A stretch of DNA of 56,961 nt from an uncultured Verrucomicrobiota bacterium (GTDB lineage Bacteria; Verrucomicrobiota; Verrucomicrobiia; Limisphaerales; UBA9464): the NCBI GenBank assembly GCA_903922605.1, contig CAIXUG010000043.1, positions 1-56,961 on the forward strand, in the 5' to 3' direction. Every line of letters begins with the position of its first letter. The first letter of the stretch is position 1. Position numbers and translations under genes: made by a program. The notes beneath the pieces were generated by a model. That model was not told where the DNA came from, did not search any database, and worked only from the letters and a program-made list of their open reading frames with translations. Below are positions 1 to 8,895 of this stretch, piece by piece.

Positions 1-80
1 GCCACCGCCGCCTGGGTGGCCTCACCCTGGTCGTATGCCGCCAGAATCCGTTCCCGCAAATCCACCGACAGAGTGCGCAT
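1..80 (-). CDS. IS630 family transposase, N-terminal fragment
   Basis: Reading leftwards from the ATG at 78-80 gives MRTLSVDLRERILAAYDQGE and then a few more residues to the window edge. This is the typical start of the helix-turn-helix DNA-binding domain of IS630-family transposases. Only about 26 residues are visible, and the DDE catalytic domain lies outside. The assignment rests on this N-terminus alone. Confidence 0.6.
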   Translation of the reverse strand, partial: MRTLSVDLRERILAAYDQGEATQAAV

Positions 81-137
81 GCCCAAACCCTGCCAGAACC
101 CCCACAAAATAGCTACAGTTTTATTTAAAACGCTCTA
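1..137 (-). mobile_element. IS630-type element, end fragment running off the left edge
   Basis: The left edge holds the 5' part of a transposase read on the minus strand, followed by a short AT-rich non-coding end (about 81-137) that abuts a broken transposase gene at a TA dinucleotide (136-137). IS630/Tc1-type elements insert at TA, which fits this junction. The other end lies outside the window, so the boundary at 137 is an inference. Confidence 0.5.
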
Positions 138-442
138 GGCCGGGGACGCTTCTCAGGGCCGGGAACTCCTGCGGGCCGGAGGCCCGGCTCCCGCCGGCCG
201 TCCTCTGGTCATGGACCGGGCTTACGAAGGGGATGAAACCCGCCACCTAGCCGAAACCTTGGGTTATGTACCCGTCGTGCCACCCAATCCAAACCGGCTC
301 GATCCTTGGGACTACGACCGGGAGCGTTATGGTCGGCGCAACGAGATTGAGCGGCTCTTCCAACGGCTCAAGGCCTACCGCCGGGTCTTCACCCGCTACG
401 ACAAGCTGGACGCGCTCTACACCGGCTTCCTGCTCTTCGCAC

Positions 443-445
443 TTA
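443..445. repeat. Target-site duplication TTA, left copy (right copy 1362-1364)
   Basis: TTA directly precedes the left inverted repeat and is repeated directly after the right one. A 3-bp TNA duplication is typical of the IS1031-like group of the IS5 family. Confidence 0.7.
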
Positions 446-479
446 GAGCTTATCCGTAAACAAAGCTTTGGAGGTTGGG

Positions 480-1305
480 TCAGCACATGCGCCAGCAGAT
501 GAGTGCGGCGGCGCAATGCAGGAGGGCCAGGTAGTTGGCGGCGGTCTTTTCGTAACGCACGAGGAGCTTGCGGAAGCGGTTGAACCACGAGTGGGTGCGT
601 TCGACCACCCAGCGGCGGGCGCGCTGGACGCGCCGGCAGGCCTGGGTCTCTTCCCAGCGCTGCCGCACGTGCGGCGTGTAACCCCGTTCCTTCATGGCCT
701 GCGCGGCGGGACGCCCCGCATAGCCCTTGTCCGCGCACAGGTTCTGGGGCCGGTGCGGGCTGGCTTTGGGGCGCACGACCACAATGCTGTCCAGGGTGCT
801 CGCCAGCAGTTTGACATCATGCCGGTTGGCCCCGCTGACGATAAGGGACAGCGGGACGCCAGCACCGTCCACCAGCAGGCTGCGCTTGCTGCCCTTTTTT
901 CCCCCGATCGGTGGGGTTGTTGCCCACCGCCTCCCGGGCCAGCGGCGCCTCGCCCTGGGTCCCGTCGATGCTCTGCCACTCCCAGGCAATCCCCTCCATC
1001 TCGTCATACTCGGCCAGTCCCTCCCGCCACAGGGCCAGGAAAAAACCCTGCCCGCGCCAGCGTTGGAAGTGCTTGTGCACCGAACTGGCGCTGCCAAAGG
1101 CCTTCGGCAGCGCCTTCCACTGGCAGCCGGTCCGGAGCACATAGACGATGCCGGCGAAGATCTGCCGGTCCGCCAACGGCTTGCGACCGCCGCCGGGACG
1201 CCGCCGGTAGCTTCCGGACGCCGGGCGCCCCGGCGCCCAGGGCACCAGCGGCGCCACGTGCCGCCCCAGTTCATCGGAGACTTCCCACGATTGCGTCCTG
1301 GCCAT
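480..1305 (-). CDS. IS5 family transposase, two frames joined by a frameshift
   Basis: The DDE transposase is encoded in two overlapping frames on the minus strand. The first frame starts MARTQSWEVSDELG at 1305, contains the HTH-like N-terminus and the first catalytic Asp (QSIDGTQGE), and ends at 817. The second frame supplies the second Asp (CADKGYAG) and the catalytic Glu (VVERTHSWFNRFRK) and ends at 480. The switch must occur in the G5-A6-G3 run (892-905). Going from frame one to frame two needs +1 (or -2). Slippage in IS5-family transposases is known, so this may be programmed, but a mutation in a homopolymer run cannot be excluded. The upstream in-frame Met at 1341 looks less likely than 1305. 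Confidence 0.8.
892..905 (-). other. Homopolymer slippage site inside the IS5 transposase
   Basis: Read on the minus strand the site is GGGGGAAAAAAGGG. Both transposase frames read through it, and all three catalytic residues are present only if the ribosome changes frame here. Confidence 0.55.
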
Positions 1306-1398
1306 GCCCGTACACCTTGCCGGCCATTCCAGGCAGGGCAAGTCTATTTACGGATATGCTCTTATTGTCGAAGCCTTTCGTGTTAGTGTTAACAGGCT

Positions 1399-3156
1399 CT
1401 AGCGGAGCCGGGCTTGGATGCGGGCTTCGTTGACCATCTTGGCCTCCTCGGGGAGCAGTTTGGTCTGGGCGGCGAGTTTCAGGTATTCGCGGGCCCGGGA
1501 GGTGTCACCCGTTTTTGCCAGGAACACGCCCATCATGGCCGCCATTGCCGGCCGGCGCAGCTCCGAGGGGTCCAGCGAGTTCATCAGATCCACGGCGGCC
1601 TGGGCCTCACCGCGTCGCAGCAGGGCAAAGGCATAGGTGGAGATGTGGAGCGGATTCTTGGGCGACACGGCGTGCAACTGGTCGGCCAGTTTCTGCAGGT
1701 TGGAATCATCCACGCCCAGCAACAGTCCGAGATAGACCACGTTGTTCAGGGTGGAGGGATCGTTGGGTTTCAGGGTCTGAAAACCTTTGGCCACCCGGAA
1801 CTGGCCGAGCGTGTCATCCTTGAGCAGGTAGTTGCGCTGCAGCGTCAGCAGGGCGTTCTCCACGCCCTTGCCGCTGTTCACCACCGCCCACAGGCTGGCT
1901 TCGGCCTGCTTCGGCATGTTCCAGCGGGTGGCCATGGTGACGAGCATCTCCAGCTGGGAGGAGTTGTTGTCCGCCTCGGTGATGGCCTTCGACCACAGCC
2001 CGTCCACTTCCGCCGTGCTCCGGTCCGCGCCGCCCAGATAAAGCGCCGCGAAGGCATCGTAAGCATAACGGATGCTCTCAAAGCCCGGCCATTGCACGCT
2101 GCGGACCCAGTTGCGCAGGCCCAGCCAGTCGCCCAGCCCGATGTAGAGATCGGCGATGCTCACGCCCACCGGCGTAGGTTGGCGGACTTCCGGGGGCAGG
2201 GAGCGCACCCAGTTCATGGCGTATGGCGTCTGGCCGCTGTCCTTCAGCCAGACCAGCAGCTGAACCAGATCTTCGGGCGATTTGACCGCCAGCGCCTGCA
2301 TGGATTGCAGGCGGTTGGTGTAGTCCGGGGAATGGCTGCCATGGAGCGCACTCAGGTAAAGGAGACGATTGGCGAAGCTGAGATTGGTCTGGGCGACCAG
2401 CTGGGTGGCCTGCCGCATGGCTTCGTTCCACTGCTGATGGTCGATGGCATCCTGGGTCAGCAATGAGAGCGCCTCGGTCCGGTTCGCGGAATTGGCGACC
2501 AGGAGCCGGAGGGATTGGCGCGCCTCCTCCTGTTTCGAGAGGGTCCCGGCAAAAAGGCGGATCTTGGCCAGATTGAACTGGTGGGCGCTGTTGGTCGGAT
2601 CCAACCGCGCGGCCTCGGCCATATGATATTCCGCCTGCTGTTTGTCACCCACACCCAGCGCCACGGCGCCAGCGGTGTCATGAAAGTAGGCAGGCAAGGC
2701 CGAGTTCGTCGGGTAGCGGCTCAACGCACGAAACGCGGAGAAGTAGTCCTTGAAGGACAGCGCCGTCTGCGCCCAGACGATGAGATTGGTGGAATTCCAA
2801 GGTTCCAGTTCGGCCACACGCTCCCGCCAGAGCACGGCGTCGCGGGCCCGGTAGCGGTCGGCCATGTTCGCCATCAGGCGCGTGGCGCGCAGGTTGGTGG
2901 GATCGACCGTTCCCAGAATTCGCCGGGCTATCCGGGAGGATTCGTCCAGCCGGCCGGCGCGAAAGAGCCGTTCGGCATTGTCGAGCTGCGTGTTCTTGGT
3001 CCAGCGGAGATAGGTGGTTTCGCCCTTCCAGCGCCAGAGGACAAAGAGCAACGCCGAGGCCAGCAGGATGAGGAACCCGGCACGCAGAACGCGATAGATG
3101 CCGCTGGGAGTGCGGACGGTCTTGCGTACGAGCCGGACTTGTCTCTGTTGTTCCAT
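1399..3156 (-). CDS. Membrane-anchored TPR protein next to exosortase
   Basis: The product is 585 aa. A basic N-terminus (MEQQRQVRLVRKTVRTPSG) is followed by one hydrophobic segment at about residues 24-43, and the rest is predicted to lie outside the cytoplasm. That region has helical pairs resembling tetratricopeptide repeats: A/L/Y-rich repeats about 34 residues apart, such as 'AERLFRAGRLDESSRIARRI' and 'AFALLRRGEAQAAVDLMNSL'. TPR proteins commonly accompany exosortase or EPS loci, where they are thought to scaffold envelope assembly. The gene is divergent from the exosortase with a 221-bp gap, which suggests shared control. Its stop codon overlaps the end of the broken IS5-type gene on the other strand. 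The specific function is unknown. Confidence 0.75.
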   Translation of the reverse strand: MEQQRQVRLVRKTVRTPSGIYRVLRAGFLILLASALLFVLWRWKGETTYLRWTKNTQLDNAERLFRAGRLDESSRIARRILGTVDPTNLRATRLMANMADRYRARDAVLWRERVAELEPWNSTNLIVWAQTALSFKDYFSAFRALSRYPTNSALPAYFHDTAGAVALGVGDKQQAEYHMAEAARLDPTNSAHQFNLAKIRLFAGTLSKQEEARQSLRLLVANSANRTEALSLLTQDAIDHQQWNEAMRQATQLVAQTNLSFANRLLYLSALHGSHSPDYTNRLQSMQALAVKSPEDLVQLLVWLKDSGQTPYAMNWVRSLPPEVRQPTPVGVSIADLYIGLGDWLGLRNWVRSVQWPGFESIRYAYDAFAALYLGGADRSTAEVDGLWSKAITEADNNSSQLEMLVTMATRWNMPKQAEASLWAVVNSGKGVENALLTLQRNYLLKDDTLGQFRVAKGFQTLKPNDPSTLNNVVYLGLLLGVDDSNLQKLADQLHAVSPKNPLHISTYAFALLRRGEAQAAVDLMNSLDPSELRRPAMAAMMGVFLAKTGDTSRAREYLKLAAQTKLLPEEAKMVNEARIQARLR

Positions 3157-3377
3157 GCCTCAGCCTTGCTTAAAGCGTGAGCCAGTTTCAAGGGCGGCCG
3201 CTTTGTTGCTCCCCCATCAAACGCCACGTGCCGCCCGCGGCGCTGGTCCCGGGCGACCCACGGGTGAAGTTTTCCGTCTGGAAATGTCTGGGATGAAACA
3301 GCTTTGGACGGGCGGAGCCCGGGCCGGCTTTGCTTTGGCGTTTGAAATCGGGCCGGCCGTGAGCTAAGGGGCAGGCA

Positions 3378-4919
3378 GTGAATTGGACCACGATACGACC
3401 TTTGTTGCTCCCTGGCCTGATGTTTGGAGGACTGTGGTTGACGCTTTTCGCCCAGGTTTCCGGCGAATGGTCGGTCGTGCCGCAATACAGCTACGGCTGG
3501 GCGGTGCCGCTGCTGGCCGGCTGGGTGGCCTGGAACCGCTGGCTGGCCCGACCGGCTCCCGGGAAGGGGCGATCCACCGGAGTGTCGCTGCTGCTTGCTA
3601 CCGGTCTGCTCCTGCTGTTCGGCCTTACCCGCCTGGTGCAGGAAGGAAACCGGGACTGGCGCTTGGTGAGCTGGCTGCTGGGGGGCGAGGTTGCAGGTTT
3701 GAGCGCCCTGGCGCTGGCCTGGGCCGGCGGGTGGCCATGGATACGGCATTTCGCATTCGTCCTGCTTTTTCCCCTGGTGGCCGTGCCGTGGCCCAGTGCG
3801 CTGGAAGATCCGCTGGTGCATGGCCTGATGCAGTTCGTCGCGAGGTCGGCGGCGGGAATCCTGCAGGAGCTGGGCATTCAGGCGGTGGCGCAGGGCAACA
3901 TCATCGTGCTCGCCGCCGGTCCGGTCGGGGTGGATGAGGCGTGCAGCGGCATCCAGTCGTTCCAGGCGTCGGTGATGGTGTCCCTCTTTCTCGGTGAGAT
4001 GTTTGGCTTTCTGGTGATGGAGCGCCTGAAGCTGTTTCTCTTTTCCGTGGTCTGGGCCTTTTTCTGCAACATCGGCCGGACCTTTTTCTTGTGCTACATG
4101 GCCTACCGCCAGGGGTTGGCGGCCGTGCCCCAGTGGCATGACACGGCGGGCTATTCGCTGATGGCGGTCTGTTACGGCGGCATTTTCGGGCTGGCCATCT
4201 GGTGGGACCGGCAGGGGGTGATGGAATCCGTGGACACACCGCCCGCATCCACCGTGGCCCGCCGACTGCCTGGGGGCGTGCTGGTGGCCGGCCTGATCTG
4301 GCTGGCGGCCGTCGCGGTGGCGACGGAGTGGTGGTACCGGCGCGGCGAGGCGCGGGCGGCGGCGCAGCGCGGCTGGATGGTGCGATTCCCGGATGAGACC
4401 GCCTACAAGGCGAAGGAGTATTCGGAACGCGAGCGCACGCTGCTTCGCTACAATGAATCCTACGGGCGGGAGTGGAAAGATGCCGCCGGGCACGGCTGGG
4501 TGTTCAATTTCTTCCGCTGGGACACGGGCAATGCCGGAGCCGACAACGCGAAGTATCACCGGCCCACGGTCTGCCTGGCCGATGTCGGCTATGTGCTGCA
4601 GGGCTCGGAACCGCTCCATGAGGTATTGGTCAACGGGGTGCGGCTGCCGGTGCGGCAATACCGTTTCACGGCCGGCCTGACCTCGCTCGACAGTTTTTAC
4701 TGCCTTTGGGACGAACTCAACCGGCCGGGATATACCGATCCCACCGCCAGCTGGGATCCCGCGAACTGGTCCGCCCGCGCACGGTTTCAGAACGTCCTCG
4801 CCGGGCGGCGGGGCGGGGGCATCCAGCTGGTCAATGCGGCGGTGTTCGGCGCCGAGTCGCCGGCGGCGGCGGCACGGGAGTTTGAACAGATGTTGGCACG
4901 TGTGATCGTGCCCCGCTGA
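3378..4919 (+). CDS. Exosortase fused to an EpsI-like C-terminal domain
   Basis: The 513-aa protein has an N-terminal multi-pass exosortase domain (about residues 8-275), with the proposed catalytic set visible: Cys189 in GVDEACSGIQSF, Arg234 in FCNIGRTFF and His254 in QWHDTAGY. After a further hydrophobic segment (about 298-316) there is a periplasmic EpsI/DUF3485-like domain with the HRPTVCLADVGY motif near residue 400. Exosortases are thought to cleave C-terminal sorting tails (PEP-CTERM type) at the inner membrane. The start is GTG at 3378, with AGGGG about 7 nt upstream. No sorting-signal protein is visible in the window. The exact exosortase subtype cannot be named from sequence alone. 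Confidence 0.9.
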   Translation: MNWTTIRPLLLPGLMFGGLWLTLFAQVSGEWSVVPQYSYGWAVPLLAGWVAWNRWLARPAPGKGRSTGVSLLLATGLLLLFGLTRLVQEGNRDWRLVSWLLGGEVAGLSALALAWAGGWPWIRHFAFVLLFPLVAVPWPSALEDPLVHGLMQFVARSAAGILQELGIQAVAQGNIIVLAAGPVGVDEACSGIQSFQASVMVSLFLGEMFGFLVMERLKLFLFSVVWAFFCNIGRTFFLCYMAYRQGLAAVPQWHDTAGYSLMAVCYGGIFGLAIWWDRQGVMESVDTPPASTVARRLPGGVLVAGLIWLAAVAVATEWWYRRGEARAAAQRGWMVRFPDETAYKAKEYSERERTLLRYNESYGREWKDAAGHGWVFNFFRWDTGNAGADNAKYHRPTVCLADVGYVLQGSEPLHEVLVNGVRLPVRQYRFTAGLTSLDSFYCLWDELNRPGYTDPTASWDPANWSARARFQNVLAGRRGGGIQLVNAAVFGAESPAAAAREFEQMLARVIVPR

Positions 4920-4934
4920 GCCTCGGTTCCACGC

Positions 4935-6008
4935 TCAGAAGGTGAGCCCGATCGTGGACTGGATCTGGAGTTCGTTGCGGTCAACGCCGACCGGCGGGTT
5001 GGAGTCGTACTCGTCCACGACGTTGAGGTTGATCGTCATCCGCTTGAAGAGGGGATAACTCATGCCCAGGTCGAACCGGATGCGGTAGGTGCCGAAATCG
5101 CCGACATCCGGCGAGACCGAGAGCCGCTGGGTGATGTTCAGCTTTTCCAGCACGTTCCAGGTCAGGTTCTCGCCGAAGCGCAGGGACATGTAGGAGCGGT
5201 CCGGTGAAGTGAGGTAGTCCAGCGACTCATACTGCACGCCCAGTTCGGTATTCACGGTCAGCTTGGGGCGTTGCACGATCTTATAGCCCATGCCCACGCC
5301 CTCATGGAATTCGAGCTCCAGCTGGCCGATCACGTCGTAGCCGGCGCCGCCCTGATTATACGCGTAAATGCGGCGCTTTTCGTCCAGGTCGGTCTCGGTT
5401 TTCAGGGAGCCATCCGAGCGGTCGGCCGCCTGCTGCTTGTTCACCAGCCCGTAGGCGCTGTGGAAGTCGGCGAAATTGCGCAGACGGTTCCAGGAATGGG
5501 TCGCACTGGCGTTGACGTAAAAATTCTGGCGGTCCGAGGTGCCGAAACCGAGGTCCATGCCGAGCTGCACGTTGCCGTGCCAGTTGGTCGTGAACGGCTG
5601 CAGCCAGTGGGGAGCCCAGCCGGTGAGGAAGAAGACGGGGGCGTTGGTTTTGATGGCTGCGACAGGGGCCGGTGCGGACACCGCCGGGGCCGGCTTGGGC
5701 GCCGGTGTGGCGGCGACCGCGGCGGGTGCGTTTGTCGGGGCGAGCGCCGCGGCCGGCGGCACGACCATTTCCCGCTTGGAGATGTCCGTCTTGGGTATGC
5801 GGAGCTTGCCCAGGGAGGGGGACTCGACCACCACGCGCTCGTCGTCCTCGGAAGACACCTCCCCGCTGATGCGGTCACCGTTGCGGAGTGTAATCGTCAC
5901 TTTGTCCGCACCCCAAGCCGGCAACCCGGTGAGCAGACCTGCCACCAGAAGGAGCACGGGCGCGAGCGTGTCAGTTCTTCTGCTTCTTTTTGTCACTTGG
6001 AACGGCAT
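4935..6008 (-). CDS. DUF481-type outer membrane protein with signal peptide
   Basis: The product is about 357 aa if it starts at the ATG at 6008. A signal peptide (basic start, then LAPVLLLVAGLLTGLPAWG) is followed by a short beta domain with DKVTITLRNGDRISGEVSSE, a Pro/Ala-rich linker (about residues 85-135), and a long C-terminal region of alternating beta strands ending in Phe (STIGLTF), as in outer-membrane barrels of the DUF481/YdiY family. The start overlaps the end of the upstream gene by 38 nt. A GTG at 5996 is an alternative. An upstream in-frame Met at 6143 would add a non-hydrophobic arginine-rich stretch and was not chosen. It converges on the exosortase with a 15-bp gap. Function unknown. 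Confidence 0.8.
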   Translation of the reverse strand: MPFQVTKRSRRTDTLAPVLLLVAGLLTGLPAWGADKVTITLRNGDRISGEVSSEDDERVVVESPSLGKLRIPKTDISKREMVVPPAAALAPTNAPAAVAATPAPKPAPAVSAPAPVAAIKTNAPVFFLTGWAPHWLQPFTTNWHGNVQLGMDLGFGTSDRQNFYVNASATHSWNRLRNFADFHSAYGLVNKQQAADRSDGSLKTETDLDEKRRIYAYNQGGAGYDVIGQLELEFHEGVGMGYKIVQRPKLTVNTELGVQYESLDYLTSPDRSYMSLRFGENLTWNVLEKLNITQRLSVSPDVGDFGTYRIRFDLGMSYPLFKRMTINLNVVDEYDSNPPVGVDRNELQIQSTIGLTF

Positions 6009-6894
6009 TCGTGGATGCGGACGGTGCCTGCGTGGGCTGCAACGCCTGGCGGGCGGCGGCCAGTTCCGCCTCGGTGAGAGCCGGAACATCGGTGCGGTCA
6101 ATTCGTCGCGCGCCTCCAACGACTGCGGCCTCGCCGTTTTCATTCACACGAAGTTGCGGACGCCGGTTGGTCACCAGCCAGGTCTGCTGGGCCACCACAT
6201 TCCCGTCCGGATCAAAATGCTGGTACCGGCACTCGGTCGCGCCGAACTGGTGGATCACATGCAGATGGCTCTGCCGGTCGAAGACCCATTGCGGCGGGTT
6301 GAAGGTCACCAGCCCGCCCAGCGGCACCACCTTGAGCGTGTGTGATCCGGAACTGTCGGTGATGCGCAGGTAGAGGCGGAGGCTCTTCAGGAAATTGGCC
6401 TGCTGGAGCAGGTAGCGGCGCTGCTCGGTCGTGCCGTCCGGCCGGCTGATGCCGACGGCCTGGTCCTCGTTCAGCGTCACACCGTTTACAACTTCGAACG
6501 TGAGCGGGGCGCTGACATAGCTCGGACCGTCGTTTATGGGTGTAACCACGGCGGTGACCTGGTAGCTGCCGGCCCGGTCCAGGGCGAACAGCGGGGCCAG
6601 GTCGAAACGCATCGTGCCGCCGGTCGCCTGCTCCAGGCTGAACTCGCCGGTGTCCGGCACCTCGCCGAGCTTGTTCACCACGCCGCCCTCCGAGCGCTCG
6701 ATCGTGAACGCGATCCACTGCGGGTGCGTGCCGAGCCGGAGGGGGGCCCCGGTGAAGTTGCTGACCTTGACCGCCAGCTGCAGCTCCTCGCCGGGCAGGA
6801 ACTGCTCCTGCGCGGTGGACAGCTTCACATTGATCTGGGCGTGGACGGTGCTGATCAGGCACAGGCCGGTGATCGTGGCGAGCGGACGGAACAT
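5971..6894 (-). CDS. Secreted protein of unknown function
   Basis: The 307-aa product starts with a signal peptide (MFRPLATITGLCLISTVHAQ, cleavage probably after AQ or HA). An immunoglobulin-like beta region (about 20-150; 'FLPGEELQLAVKVSNFTG') follows, resembling the fold of BsuPI-like or macroglobulin-type domains. The second half has no family I recognise, and the tail is rich in Ala, Thr and Lys (SDKKKQKN). It lies between the CoA-binding protein (53-nt gap upstream) and the DUF481 protein (overlap downstream), so the three are probably one minus-strand operon. A role in the periplasm is an inference. Confidence 0.65.
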   Translation of the reverse strand: MFRPLATITGLCLISTVHAQINVKLSTAQEQFLPGEELQLAVKVSNFTGAPLRLGTHPQWIAFTIERSEGGVVNKLGEVPDTGEFSLEQATGGTMRFDLAPLFALDRAGSYQVTAVVTPINDGPSYVSAPLTFEVVNGVTLNEDQAVGISRPDGTTEQRRYLLQQANFLKSLRLYLRITDSSGSHTLKVVPLGGLVTFNPPQWVFDRQSHLHVIHQFGATECRYQHFDPDGNVVAQQTWLVTNRRPQLRVNENGEAAVVGGARRIDRTDVPALTEAELAAARQALQPTQAPSASTNAVPSDKKKQKN

Positions 6895-6947
6895 GGTGTG
6901 TGGAAACTAGGGAAGGCTGGCCCGGGCGCAAGGCTGGTGAGGTGAAT

Positions 6948-7316
6948 TCAAAGCTCCGCCGGGCGGAAGCCGGCCCCGATGATGGAGCAGGCCTGGATGA
7001 CCTTCAGGCCAAGCCGCGCGGCCTCCGCGAGCACCTCGGGCGATTCGGTGCCGGGATTCAGCCACAATTCGTCGCAGCCCCGGGCCGCGATGTCGGGCAG
7101 GAGCTTCAGCAGCACCGGCGGCGGCAGGTACACGCTGATCTTGCCAGGCCGGACCGGCACCTGGCCGATGCGGGCAAACGCGGGCAGACCCTCGATGACC
7201 GCTTCCTTCGGATTGACCGGATAAACCGTGTAGCCGGCCTGCAAAAAGGCGCGTACCGCCCGGTTGCCAAACTTGGCGCGGTCGGCCGAGGCCCCGAGAA
7301 TCGCAATGCTGTCCAT
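6948..7316 (-). CDS. CoA-binding domain protein
   Basis: The product is 122 aa. It starts MDSIAILGASADRAKFGNRA, a Rossmann-type nucleotide-binding start with the GASADRxKFGN signature of small YccU-like CoA-binding proteins. VYPVNPKE, SVYLPP and LWLNPGTESPE follow, as in that family. The Met at 7316 was chosen because translation upstream of it runs through non-conserved sequence and overlaps the tuf promoter. It is the first gene of the minus-strand group and is divergent from the tRNA-Thr/tuf unit. The cellular role of this family is not settled. Confidence 0.85.
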   Translation of the reverse strand: MDSIAILGASADRAKFGNRAVRAFLQAGYTVYPVNPKEAVIEGLPAFARIGQVPVRPGKISVYLPPPVLLKLLPDIAARGCDELWLNPGTESPEVLAEAARLGLKVIQACSIIGAGFRPAEL

Positions 7317-7420
7317 AAACGCAGTCTGGCAAGACCGATTGCCTTGGCAAAGAAATGTGCGATTGTGCCTTCGGAACGGGAACGGGCGGAAACAAAAGTC
7401 TCCGTGCATCCAAAAACGCG

Positions 7421-7449
7421 TTGACACCCTCTCCCCCCCTACCTATTTA
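7421..7449 (+). promoter_or_regulatory. Sigma-70-type promoter for tRNA-Thr/tuf
   Basis: TTGACA (7421-7426) is a perfect -35. A 17-nt spacer follows, then TATTTA (7444-7449) as -10. It lies about 115 nt upstream of the tRNA-Thr and points to tuf. Confidence 0.7.
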
Positions 7450-7564
7450 TGCGCGCCTCAATTACGAGTTGCAGGCGTCCGAATTTCGGTTTCTTGCCCT
7501 GTGGTAGGACGGGAAGCTGAAATTTTTTGTCGTCGAAAGGCGACGAATTTTGCCCCTTGGCAAG

Positions 7565-7640
<76 letters not shown>

Positions 7641-7692
7641 CGGGCCGCTTTGCAGCAGGACAGATAAACGAAACTTAGTAAAACGCAGTCAC

Positions 7693-8880
7693 ATGGCTAA
7701 AGAGAACTTTCAACGCACGAAGCCGCACCTGAACGTGGGCACCATTGGCCACGTTGACCACGGCAAGTCCACCCTGACTGCCGCGCTCGTCGCCGTGCAG
7801 CACCGCAAGGGCCTGGCCCCGGCGATCTCCTACGCGGACATCACCAAGGGCGGCACCGTGCGCGATGACACCAAGACCGTCACCATCGCCGTCTCGCACG
7901 TGGAGTACGAGAGCCCGAAGCGCCACTACGCCCACGTGGACTGCCCCGGCCATGCTGACTACGTCAAGAACATGATCACCGGTGCCGCCCAGATGGACGG
8001 CGCCATCCTCGTCGTCAGCGCGGCTGACGGCCCGATGCCCCAGACCCGTGAGCACATCCTGCTCGCCCGTCAGGTCGGTGTGCCCAGCATCGTGGTCTTC
8101 CTGAACAAGGTTGACCTGGCGGACGCGGACCTCCTCGAGCTGATCGAGATGGAAATCCGCGACCTGCTTAACAAGTACGGTTACCCGGGTGACACCACCC
8201 CGATCATCCGCGGCTCCGCCACGGCCGCCCTGGCCGGCAAGCCCGAGGGTGAGAAGGCCATCGCCGACCTGCTGGAGGCGCTGGACACCTTCATCCCCGA
8301 GCCCGTGCGCGAGAACGACAAGCCGTTCCTCATGTGCATCGAGGACGTGTTCACCATTGAAGGTCGCGGCACGGTCGTCACCGGCCGTGTCGAGCGCGGC
8401 ACGCTCAACAAGATGTCCGAAGTCGAGATCGTCGGCCTCAAGGACACCCGCAAGACCACGGCGACGGACATCGAAATGTTCCGCAAGCTGCTGGACAGCG
8501 CCACCTCCGGCGACAACGTCGGCGTGCTCCTCCGCGGCACCACCAAGGACGATGTCGAACGCGGCATGGTGCTCGCCAAGCCCGGCTCGATCAAGCCGCA
8601 CACCAAGTTCAAGGCCGAGGTTTACGTCCTCACCAAGGACGAAGGTGGCCGGCACACGCCGTTCTTCACCAAGTACCGCCCGCAGTTCTATTTCCGCACC
8701 TCGGACATCACCGGCTCGGTGACGCTCCCCGCCGGCGTGGAAATGGTGATGCCCGGCGACAATGTTTCCGTGGACGTCGAGCTGCAGGCTCCGGTCGCGA
8801 TGGAACAGGGTCTTCGCTTCGCCATCCGCGAGGGCGGCCGCACCATCGGTGCCGGTCGTGTCAGCGAAGTGCTCGTCTGA
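7693..8880 (+). CDS. tuf: Translation elongation factor EF-Tu
   Basis: The product is 395 aa. The G domain has GHVDHGKS (19-26), DCPGHAD (83-89) and NKVD. Domains 2 and 3 are complete, ending in the conserved [15 protein letters not shown]. It delivers aminoacyl-tRNA to the ribosome as a GTPase. Switch I is atypical: the usual E-E-K-x-RGITI region is replaced by [21 protein letters not shown] (about residues 52-72, two residues longer than in E. coli), although the Mg-binding Thr (T64) is kept. The P-loop has Ser where many EF-Tus have Thr (HGKST). No clear Shine-Dalgarno precedes the ATG. The gene ends at a strong terminator. Confidence 0.97.
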   Translation: MAKENFQRTKPHLNVGTIGHVDHGKSTLTAALVAVQHRKGLAPAISYADITKGGTVRDDTKTVTIAVSHVEYESPKRHYAHVDCPGHADYVKNMITGAAQMDGAILVVSAADGPMPQTREHILLARQVGVPSIVVFLNKVDLADADLLELIEMEIRDLLNKYGYPGDTTPIIRGSATAALAGKPEGEKAIADLLEALDTFIPEPVRENDKPFLMCIEDVFTIEGRGTVVTGRVERGTLNKMSEVEIVGLKDTRKTTATDIEMFRKLLDSATSGDNVGVLLRGTTKDDVERGMVLAKPGSIKPHTKFKAEVYVLTKDEGGRHTPFFTKYRPQFYFRTSDITGSVTLPAGVEMVMPGDNVSVDVELQAPVAMEQGLRFAIREGGRTIGAGRVSEVLV

Positions 8881-8895
8881 TAGTTTTTCAAGAGA

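Larger units (their letters stand above)
446..1361. mobile_element. Complete IS5-family insertion sequence, 916 bp
   Basis: The ends are GAGCTTATCCGTAAA (446-460) and, read inwards from the right, GAGCATATCCGTAAA (1361-1347), which match at 14 of 15 positions. A TTA duplication flanks both ends, and the size fits the IS1031/IS427-like groups. It carries one transposase in two overlapping frames on the minus strand. It inserted into an older transposase gene, whose reading frame is restored when the element is removed in silico. Confidence 0.85.
139..1402 (+). pseudogene. IS5-type transposase remnant, truncated at 5' end and split by another IS
   Basis: The frame from 139 to 445 encodes the C-terminal part of an IS5/IS4-type DDE transposase: the second catalytic Asp in VMDRAYEGD and the catalytic Glu in RRNEIERLFQRLK are visible, but the N-terminal half with the first Asp is gone. 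The frame is interrupted at 445 by a complete 916-bp IS. Removing that IS and one copy of the TTA target duplication joins codon a445+t1365+t1366 and continues in frame (LIVEAFRVSVNRL) to a TAG at 1400-1402. The 5' truncation coincides with the IS630-type end on the left. The gene is dead and records two successive insertions. Confidence 0.75.

Noticed and set aside
2928-4658. Long minus-strand open frame of 576 aa across the exosortase gene
   Set aside because: It is antisense to two well-supported genes and its product is a low-complexity Pro/Arg/His/Gln sequence typical of shadow frames in GC-rich DNA.
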